Shown here one piece after another: positions 1-5,144 of a stretch of 5,144 nt of DNA. This DNA is from Saprospirales bacterium (GTDB lineage: Bacteria; Bacteroidota; Bacteroidia; Chitinophagales; Saprospiraceae). Numbering within the stretch: the stretch's first letter is position 1; the number at the start of each line of letters is the position of its first letter. Made by a program: the position numbers and the translations under genes. The stretch covers positions 551 through 5,694 of the forward strand of contig DLXL01000558.1 in assembly GCA_003448025.1 (NCBI GenBank), in the 5' to 3' direction. Under the pieces are notes generated by a model. The model did no database searches, was not told where the DNA came from, and worked only from the letters and a program-made list of their open reading frames with translations.

Positions 1-240
1 GCATATAAAAACCTTGGATCCTAATGAATCAATTAAGTGTATTCCATCTTTAAATACTACATCATTCCTCTTTATTATTTCACTTATTCCAAAGGGGCCA
101 GATATGTCAATTTCAAAAGGATAATTGTCTAATTTGTCATTTGAAGTACATGAAGTTATGAAAGAGACGGCAAGAACCCATAGCGCAAAAAAAAATGCGC
201 TTTGAACCAAATTGTATTTTTTTTCAGAAGAGGTAAGCAT
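1..240 (-). CDS. Small lipoprotein of unknown function, N-terminal part (3' end beyond the window)
   Basis: Eighty codons read open from an ATG at 240 to the window edge, so the C-terminus is missing. The N-terminus is a lipoprotein signal: charged residues (EKK, 6-8), a hydrophobic stretch (about 11-28) rich in Phe, Leu, Val and Ala, then the lipobox-like ITSC with the acylated cysteine at residue 31. The mature part begins TSNDKLDNYPFEI and matches no family I recognise. The product should be an envelope lipoprotein. A second in-frame ATG at 252 would add four residues (MNLI); an in-frame stop lies just above it, so no longer start exists. I prefer 240 because the bases before it are A/T-rich, but the choice is weak. 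It starts 54 bp after the stop of the HExxH protein, on the same strand, with no terminator visible between them, so co-transcription is plausible. Its G+C (about 30%) matches the 3' part of that gene and not the genes further upstream. An immunity or accessory role is inference from position only. Confidence 0.75.
   Translation of the reverse strand, partial: MLTSSEKKYNLVQSAFFFALWVLAVSFITSCTSNDKLDNYPFEIDISGPFGISEIIKRNDVVFKDGIHLIDSLGSKVFIC
182..224 (-). repeat. Two homopolymer tracts in the lipoprotein signal sequence
   Basis: Within the first 20 codons of the lipoprotein gene the coding strand has eight A in a row (217-224, codons for E-K-K) and nine T in a row (187-195, codons for F-F-F). 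The T-tract is flanked by a 6-bp inverted repeat, AGCGCA (182-187) and TGCGCT (196-201). Runs of this length in a reading frame can slip during replication. Both tracts also fit the ordinary needs of a signal peptide in A/T-rich DNA. Confidence 0.55.
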
Positions 241-294
241 TATTAAATTCATTGGTGTTAGAATCAGATGATCACTTTTTTTTAAGTTATTATT

Positions 295-1974
295 TTAATC
301 AAAATTAAACAGTTTCTTTACCCTTCCCAAATAGCTAAAAGCATATAAGCTTCTAATATACGATTCAGGCCCAGTAATATGTCTAATCAGCAAACTATAG
401 TTTATTAATACACGATGTTCATCTAATATTGTTTCAAAATCCTGTAAGCTCATTGGTTCATTAAATGGTAAAATTATTTGAACTGTATTGTCCTGTCCAT
501 CTGCATTTAGATGAGGTCTAAAGGCCTTAAGATGTTTTAGTTTTTCTGAAGAAAATATATTGTTAATAGAGATTTGACCTGGGTACGCTGCTGTATAAAT
601 ATTGTAGTATGACTTTATTAATAATTGATGTAGAAATTCATGAGAAATCGTATAGGCCATTTTGTAATTTAGAGGCTTAATAACACCTTCAAGGCTTTCA
701 GCCTTATTTATAAAGTGGTAGTTAGCATATGTAGCAATGTGTCCATCAACATTTACTTTATCTGTAGTAGGGATCGGGGTTTCAAACCTTGAGAACCCAA
801 GTCCGCGGTATTCAAAAGCATTGCTATTAACGATTTTTATCCAAAGCTCATTTAGTTCTAATGAAGGTTTATCTCCCAATGTAACATTTATCGTAAAGTT
901 ATTTCGGTTATATATGTTAGCGCTGTACGTTCGAACAATTTCTGGGTCAATTGTTGGCTGAGAAAAATCAGAAGGCACGTATATCCAAGCATCTGCTAGT
1001 GGTAAATTTAAATTCATTTCGCCCGAAACGCTGTCGATAATTTTATAAAATAAAAAATTTTTATTATTAAATTTTAATCCAGTTATCCATATTTTATTGC
1101 GTAAACTATTATCATTTATCCAATCATAGTATGAATCTAAAAGGTCTTCATTGCAAAAGATTGCATCTGTTGTAATAACACCTTTACTACCTACGCCTGC
1201 TTGTGAGTATCTTTCAAAAATATTCTTTAAATCTTGATTTAAATTAATCATTTGACCATTCCATGATGCGTTAATGGTGCCATAATTCAGTATATTTGAT
1301 TCAATGTTTAATGGAATACCCGTAATATTCATATTTGTTACTTCAATACTTGCGAAGCCTCTTGAGTTGAAAAAATTTACTATTTGATTACTCGACGGAC
1401 AAACATCGCACCCAGATCTATTATTATCATCACAACAGTTAAGAAATTTAGTTACCATATTGGCAACAGAATCAATAACAAATTTTTCAGAAAGGAAAAA
1501 ATATCCAGCATCTTTCCCCGCAAAGTGAAGATTGGCAATTGCTTCAAAATCACTTTTGTACAATTCATGCATGTTCTCAGTAACACAAGAAAAGTAACTT
1601 GTATCCGGCAACACCAAATCCACCCAAAACCTCGTATACACCCCACCCTTATCCGTCTGTTTCCCAAAAAGCAGGTAATACGGGCTTAACCCCTGCACCT
1701 CCGCAATCTTTTGCGCAAATGGCTCCGGATAGCCGCCATTGGTGATTTCCTGGTGCAGGTAAAATCCAAAATCATATACCTTGAATTGCCCCGGGAACCC
1801 GGTGGAATCAAAAATAGCGCACAGCTTTGCTGCCACTGCTTCCAGTGTGTCCTGATACGGATCTGTATTAAAGCCGGAACCATCTTCCATACGTACGTAG
1901 CACTGCGCATTGCCTGCCTGTGCAAAGAAAAGAAAGAAAACAAAAAGAAACAAGCGATTGAAAAGCTTTTTCAT
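295..1974 (-). CDS. Secreted protein of unknown family with a C-terminal zincin-like HEFLH motif; chimeric base composition
   Basis: The gene encodes 559 residues from the ATG at 1974. An in-frame ATG at 2010 would add MEWPCRSVNAIA, but that would bury the signal peptide; starting at MKKLFNR gives a standard one (basic 2-7, hydrophobic 8-19, cleavage near GNA|Q at 23/24). Residues 24-130 form an unrecognised N-terminal region (VYDFGFYLH, SPYYLLFGKQTD, FWVDLVLPD). Residues 180-192 hold four cysteines (CC-x7-C-x2-C). Near the C-terminus, HEFLH (445-449) sits in a predicted helix after a strand-like DGHIATYAN, the usual layout of a gluzincin- or metzincin-like active site. The metzincin HExxHxxGxxH extension is absent. 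H481, H488, E519 or H520 could supply a third ligand, but none can be chosen from sequence alone. No T9SS sorting domain is visible at the C-terminus. G+C falls from about 51% in the first 118 codons to about 30% after about codon 158. A secreted metallopeptidase or toxin-like effector is the best guess; peptidase activity is unproven. Confidence 0.8.
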   Translation of the reverse strand: MKKLFNRLFLFVFFLFFAQAGNAQCYVRMEDGSGFNTDPYQDTLEAVAAKLCAIFDSTGFPGQFKVYDFGFYLHQEITNGGYPEPFAQKIAEVQGLSPYYLLFGKQTDKGGVYTRFWVDLVLPDTSYFSCVTENMHELYKSDFEAIANLHFAGKDAGYFFLSEKFVIDSVANMVTKFLNCCDDNNRSGCDVCPSSNQIVNFFNSRGFASIEVTNMNITGIPLNIESNILNYGTINASWNGQMINLNQDLKNIFERYSQAGVGSKGVITTDAIFCNEDLLDSYYDWINDNSLRNKIWITGLKFNNKNFLFYKIIDSVSGEMNLNLPLADAWIYVPSDFSQPTIDPEIVRTYSANIYNRNNFTINVTLGDKPSLELNELWIKIVNSNAFEYRGLGFSRFETPIPTTDKVNVDGHIATYANYHFINKAESLEGVIKPLNYKMAYTISHEFLHQLLIKSYYNIYTAAYPGQISINNIFSSEKLKHLKAFRPHLNADGQDNTVQIILPFNEPMSLQDFETILDEHRVLINYSLLIRHITGPESYIRSLYAFSYLGRVKKLFNFD

Positions 1975-2030
1975 GGCAATAGCATTTACGGAACGGCAGG
2001 GCCATTCCATGGATAAAGGAGTTTGGAACA

Positions 2031-2046
2031 GGGCTGGTGTCAGCCC
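2031..2046. other. Perfect 6-bp inverted repeat in the gap before the HExxH gene
   Basis: GGGCTG (2031-2036) and CAGCCC (2041-2046) pair exactly around a four-base loop. The stem starts 12 bp after the stop codon of the FnIII-like gene, where a terminator would be expected, but no T-tract follows on the minus strand. Partial termination or 3'-end protection of the upstream message is possible; chance occurrence of a 6-bp stem is also possible. Confidence 0.35.
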
Positions 2047-2058
2047 ATCATGTTTGGG

Positions 2059-4368
2059 TTATTGAAAATTAATCGTCACATGACCTGCAACGGGTGAATA
2101 GGCGCCATCGGCATATTTTGCCATTACCCAGTAATACAGGATGATGGGTTGGTTGAGCTGCTGACCGGCAAGGTTGTTCGGATTCTGAACCATCACGGTG
2201 GTGGTGGTGGCGTTTCCAGCAGGCGGTTGCGGGGGCGGCACTGCTAAATTCGGATTGGCATTCGGGTTGGGGAACACCACAAAGGAGTTCATTTGATGCA
2301 GGGCAAACTTGACATCCTTGTCGGTAAAAACGCATTGCCAGGTATTGCCATTCAGTACCGCTGTTGCCGTATTTGATACGGCGCCATTGGGAGCGTCCGG
2401 AGGAATTTTCAGAAAATCGTACGATCGCTGTTTGTTGACATTGTTGATCGCCCTGAACACTTCAAATCCTATCAGATCAGCATCATCTTCATATTCCCAT
2501 TGCAACATGACTGTTTTAGGGTTTTGCAACAGTTGTCCTGCAAAGTTTTGGATGACATGACGCATTCCGTTATCCACCGGCTTGGTTTTCACTATTTTTG
2601 AGCTGGACTTCAAGTCGGCATCATCCATGGCCACCAGCCTGTATTGGTAACGCTTTCTGGGGGCAGCGGTGGTATCCTGAAAACTTGTCAGCAAATGATT
2701 GGCATCAAAAGCAAGTACCTGCTCCCAGGCGGGCATACCCAGTTCTTGCCGCTCCAACGCATAGGCTACAACATCTGTGCTGGAGCTCAATACCCATTCA
2801 AATTGTACGCCGTTAGTAAATGCATTCACTTTGGAAATTACCGGCGGAGAAGGAGGATACACATCCGGACGCATTAGAGATAATGGCGCCGACATAGGGG
2901 ATTGGTTTTGGCGTTGATCCAGGGCCTTTATCCGAAAGTGCATGGCTTCTGTAAGCGTATTGGTTTCTGCCTGAAACTTATAAATGGTGTCGTTCAGCCA
3001 GGTTCCGGTAAGCTGCGCGTAATCGCCATCCAGGGCATTAGACATATACACGCGATACCCCAAAATATCCGGATCAGGATTTTTGGCCCAGGTAAGTGTA
3101 ACCACTCCGGCTTCATTACATGATCCCCCGGTGATAACAGGCTGAACGGGAGGTGTGATGTCTTTGGCCTGGCCGAGGTATGGAAAACTGCGATATTCAT
3201 GTCCATTTACATCGGCGGCCTGAACCACATAATAATTGGCCGCCAATGGATTGACATCGGTGTACACTCTATCAGTTACAGAAAGTATAGAGGCATTGAT
3301 TTTTTCATAAACACCATCTATTTCGGCAGAGCGGTAAATGTTAAAGCCTTGCATTTGGGCTTCCATCACCTGTGGGAATTCCCAGGATATGGTTAGCTGC
3401 CCTACAACAGAGTCTGTCACATTGGTTACCGACATCAGGAAGGCAAGCGGTCCCTCCACACCCTTTACCTGAATGGTATCGGAAGGCGGGCTCCACAAAC
3501 CAAATGGCGTTTTACCTCTAACCCGGTACACATATATCGTCGTATTGTCTGCCAAAGAGTCTATATAGGTAGCCGGCTCACCACTTCCTTCCTCAGAAGC
3601 GGCAAAAAGCAACGGATTTTGGTTTAGTGGCGTAAAATTTCCGGCAACTCCAATGGCTCTTTCTACCTGAAAGGAGGAAAAAGAAGCATCGTCTTTGTTC
3701 CACTGAAGTATCACGGCCTTATCTGCGGGAGCCGCTACCAGGCCGGTTGGCGCGTTCAAGGCGGCTGCGGCGTTGGTTTCCACGGATGCAAATCCGTTCA
3801 AGGATACTGCATTACCCAGTGCTTTGACGAAATAAACGTATTCTTTATTACTCTGCACGGAGGTATCAACAAACGCCAGACCCATCGCTTTTGCCACAGT
3901 TAGATCCTGGTCGGCAGCAAAAAGACTAAATCCAAACCGGCTTTCAATTTCGCGCGATTTATTGTAAATCTCCATAAGACCTCCGCCGGAGGGAGGAAGC
4001 AAATCCAGGCTATCACCGTAAATAGCGCCTGCGGCTATGCCCGCTAAATTGCTGGTATCTGCCAGGGATTCCCACTGTTGTTCAGGGAGGGCAGTCAGGT
4101 TGGCAGAAAGCACTACCAAAGATGCTTCAAAGGCGGAAATAGACAACTGAGCGCCATTGGATCTGAGCGTTTTTCGTTCCACCCGGTAGCCGTGAGCGTT
4201 GCCATATTTCCAGGAATCAATATCCTGAGGCGCCCAACGCAGGATGATGTGGTCATTTACATACATGCCTTTAACAGCAATGCGTACTGAATCCTGTGCG
4301 GTCAAGCTACCAGAAACACTCATTATAAGCGCAGTGACCAGGAACGAATACATGAAATTATTTTTCAT
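2059..4368 (-). CDS. Secreted multidomain fibronectin type III-like protein
   Basis: The gene encodes 769 residues from ATG 4368. The signal peptide (about 1-25) ends SLTA|Q. The mature protein reads as a chain of beta-sandwich modules with fibronectin type III signatures: an early-strand tryptophan (ILRWAP, LQWNKD, ISWEFP, LTWAKN, FEWVLS, LQWEYE), then a G/A-[FY]-x-[VI]-[EY]-R strand (GYRVERK, FQVERA, GFNIYRS, GYRVYMS, YALERQ, GFEVFRA), then a Y-x-[VL]-x-A strand. Approximate modules are 27-200 (with a long insert at about 70-165), 206-304, 306-403, 404-501, 502-600 and 604-769. The last carries an Asn/Pro/Thr-rich loop at about 697-732 (NPNANPN, PPPQPP, four Thr). Such modules usually mediate protein or polysaccharide binding on the cell surface; no catalytic motif is visible. 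There is no T9SS sorting domain, so Sec export to the periplasm or association with another envelope component is likelier. It lies 81 bp downstream of the ELWxxDGT-repeat gene and 84 bp upstream of the HExxH gene. Ligand and role are unknown. Confidence 0.85.
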   Translation of the reverse strand: MKNNFMYSFLVTALIMSVSGSLTAQDSVRIAVKGMYVNDHIILRWAPQDIDSWKYGNAHGYRVERKTLRSNGAQLSISAFEASLVVLSANLTALPEQQWESLADTSNLAGIAAGAIYGDSLDLLPPSGGGLMEIYNKSREIESRFGFSLFAADQDLTVAKAMGLAFVDTSVQSNKEYVYFVKALGNAVSLNGFASVETNAAAALNAPTGLVAAPADKAVILQWNKDDASFSSFQVERAIGVAGNFTPLNQNPLLFAASEEGSGEPATYIDSLADNTTIYVYRVRGKTPFGLWSPPSDTIQVKGVEGPLAFLMSVTNVTDSVVGQLTISWEFPQVMEAQMQGFNIYRSAEIDGVYEKINASILSVTDRVYTDVNPLAANYYVVQAADVNGHEYRSFPYLGQAKDITPPVQPVITGGSCNEAGVVTLTWAKNPDPDILGYRVYMSNALDGDYAQLTGTWLNDTIYKFQAETNTLTEAMHFRIKALDQRQNQSPMSAPLSLMRPDVYPPSPPVISKVNAFTNGVQFEWVLSSSTDVVAYALERQELGMPAWEQVLAFDANHLLTSFQDTTAAPRKRYQYRLVAMDDADLKSSSKIVKTKPVDNGMRHVIQNFAGQLLQNPKTVMLQWEYEDDADLIGFEVFRAINNVNKQRSYDFLKIPPDAPNGAVSNTATAVLNGNTWQCVFTDKDVKFALHQMNSFVVFPNPNANPNLAVPPPQPPAGNATTTTVMVQNPNNLAGQQLNQPIILYYWVMAKYADGAYSPVAGHVTINFQ

Positions 4369-4399
4369 ATAAATTCAAAATTGGGTAATAGGAATCCGG

Positions 4400-4418
4400 G
4401 CTGTTGCTTAGCAACAGC
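4400..4418. other. Perfect 8-bp inverted repeat in the gap before the FnIII-like gene
   Basis: GCTGTTGC (4400-4407) and GCAACAGC (4411-4418) are exact complements around a three-base loop. The hairpin sits midway in the 81-bp gap, 31 bp after the upstream stop codon and 31 bp before the next start. No run of T follows on either strand, so it is not a classical intrinsic terminator. It could be a weak terminator, a processing site or an mRNA-stabilising stem between two co-transcribed genes. Confidence 0.5.
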
Positions 4419-4449
4419 AGATCCAGGGCTTAGAAAAATAAAATGGATG

Positions 4450-5144
4450 TTACCTCATAATACTAACCTGCTGGGTAGCCGTATGTCCTTGATGATTGGA
4501 TATTTTGACCCAATAAGTACCAGCAGGCAATGTTGTGAGTAAAAGCGGCGTTCCGCCCGGAAGTTGTACTTGAGAAACCTGGCGGCCCAATGCATCAAAA
4601 ACAGCAATATCCAGTGGGTCGCTTTCAGCATATTCCAGGAAGAATTGGCCGGATGAAGAGAGAGATGGATACAACCTTGCTTCCAGCGCTAAGGCTGGAT
4701 TTTCCACCGAACTGGTTTTCAAACTATACTTCCAAAGTTCGGTGCCGGTAGTTGCAGTTTTAGCAAAGAAGTAAAGATAATCTCCCATTATCTTAAGCTG
4801 TTCCGGATCAGCATTGGCAGCACCCGGATACAGATCAAATAAACGATAGGTGCCGGCTGAGGTGCCATCAGTTACCCAAATCTCAGTGCCTGTCATCCCG
4901 TCAACAGCCCTAAAATACAGTTTGTTTTCATAAACGGCAAATGGAACCGGGAAATTGGTAGAAAGGCCATCGCCTGTTCCCGAACGAATGTCTTTTACTT
5001 CGTAGGTGCCGGCTGAAGTACCATCAGAAGCCCAAAGCTCATAACCATTGGTTGATTGGGCCCTAAAAAATGCCAGGTTACCTATAGTGGCGATAAAATG
5101 CGGGTTACTACCGTTTGAGCCTACAAGGATATCTTTCAACATAA
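4450..5144 (-). CDS. ELWxxDGTxxGT-repeat surface protein with T9SS C-terminal sorting domain (5' end beyond the window)
   Basis: Only the C-terminal 230 or so residues are present. The methionine at 5142 is almost certainly internal, because MLKDILVGSNGSNP is the typical end of a preceding repeat, so the true start lies outside. Counting from that Met, residues 1-104 form two repeats of 52 residues, each with an [EL]-[LI]-W-x2-DGTSAGTY core (ELWASDGTSAGTY at 35-47, EIWVTDGTSAGTY at 87-99). A third, degenerate unit ends at ELWKYS (135-140). Residues about 147-230 are a type A T9SS sorting domain: RLYPS start, IAVFDALGRQV strand, LPAGTYWVKIS strand and a short basic end (SIMR). In this family the domain directs the protein through the outer membrane via T9SS, where it is removed and the protein is anchored or released. 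The repeats are common in large Bacteroidota surface proteins and are thought to form a beta-propeller-like or elongated structure; the function here is unknown. Confidence 0.88.
   Translation of the reverse strand, partial: MLKDILVGSNGSNPHFIATIGNLAFFRAQSTNGYELWASDGTSAGTYEVKDIRSGTGDGLSTNFPVPFAVYENKLYFRAVDGMTGTEIWVTDGTSAGTYRLFDLYPGAANADPEQLKIMGDYLYFFAKTATTGTELWKYSLKTSSVENPALALEARLYPSLSSSGQFFLEYAESDPLDIAVFDALGRQVSQVQLPGGTPLLLTTLPAGTYWVKISNHQGHTATQQVSIMR
4723..5142 (-). repeat. Tandem 156-bp coding repeat (ELWxxDGT units)
   Basis: Two complete 52-codon units (5142-4987 and 4986-4831) and a shortened third (4830-4723) can be read within the surface-protein gene. The units are also similar as DNA: the 14 bases TAGGTGCCGGCTGA occur at 4847-4860 and again at 5003-5016, exactly 156 bp apart, and the 38-bp stretches starting there differ at only about six positions. 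This suggests fairly recent unit duplication or gene conversion. The array probably continues past the right edge of the window. Confidence 0.8.

Noticed and set aside
274..284. Run of eight T on the plus strand as a terminator
   Set aside because: No stem precedes it on the plus strand, and on the transcribed minus strand the run is A, so it cannot terminate the genes here.
1384..1689. Plus-strand open frame of 101 codons opposite the HExxH gene
   Set aside because: It lies antisense inside a gene with a signal peptide and sensible protein composition; its own translation is rich in Ile, Arg and Lys with no domain or signal, as expected for a shadow frame.
1791..1802. CCGGGAACCCGG inverted repeat as an operator
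   Set aside because: It lies inside the coding sequence, has a two-base loop and short arms, and is readily explained by codon choice in Gly/Pro/Phe codons.
1975..2010. Longer start for the HExxH protein at ATG 2010
   Set aside because: The extra 12 residues would precede a complete signal peptide (MKKLFNR...) and no ribosome-binding sequence favours the upstream ATG.
2195..2210. GGTGGTGGTGGTGG simple repeat as a regulatory or unstable element
   Set aside because: It encodes four threonines in a low-complexity loop; length changes would stay in frame and nothing suggests a regulatory role.
2252..2275. FVVFPNPN in the FnIII-like protein as a T9SS sorting-domain start
   Set aside because: It lies in an Asn/Pro-rich loop, and the sequence after it has none of the later sorting-domain strands (no GxxV or LPAGxYxV-like element) before the protein ends.
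4372..4385. CAATTTTG just upstream of the FnIII-like start as a Bacteroidota -7 element (TAnnTTTG)
   Set aside because: One key base differs, the nearest upstream TTG is about 28 bp away, and the resulting transcript would be almost leaderless.

Overview
The window is most likely chromosomal DNA from a Bacteroidota member, probably of the Saprospirales (Haliscomenobacter/Lewinella-like). Three things point this way. There is a type IX secretion (T9SS) C-terminal sorting domain. Signal peptides end in Ala|Gln ('LTA|Q', 'GNA|Q'). Shine-Dalgarno sequences are absent upstream of the starts. The assignment to phylum is firm; the family is inferred from protein style only.

All four coding regions lie on the minus strand, so transcription reads from high to low coordinates. 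From the right edge: (i) 4450-5144 is the 3' end of a large surface protein with 'ELWxxDGTxxGT' repeats and a C-terminal T9SS sorting domain. (ii) 2059-4368 is a secreted protein of about six fibronectin type III-like modules. (iii) 295-1974 is a secreted 559-residue protein of unknown family with an HEFLH zincin-type motif near its C-terminus. (iv) 1-240 is the start of a small lipoprotein, cut by the left edge. The gaps are short (81, 84 and about 50 bp). Two of them hold a perfect small inverted repeat without a T-tract, so read-through or attenuation is at least possible. I saw no RNA gene, CRISPR array or insertion sequence, and no gap exceeds 85 bp.

The most interesting feature is a sharp composition break inside gene (iii). 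By hand count, its first ~118 codons are about 51% G+C, like the two genes upstream. After a ~38% transition zone, the rest falls to about 30%, and the following lipoprotein gene shares that low value. A host-like secreted N-terminus joined to a foreign-looking, metallopeptidase-like C-terminus and followed by a small lipoprotein resembles a polymorphic effector with exchanged C-terminus and adjacent immunity gene. That reading is a hypothesis. Directly visible are the composition break, the HExxH motif, the signal peptides and the gene order.
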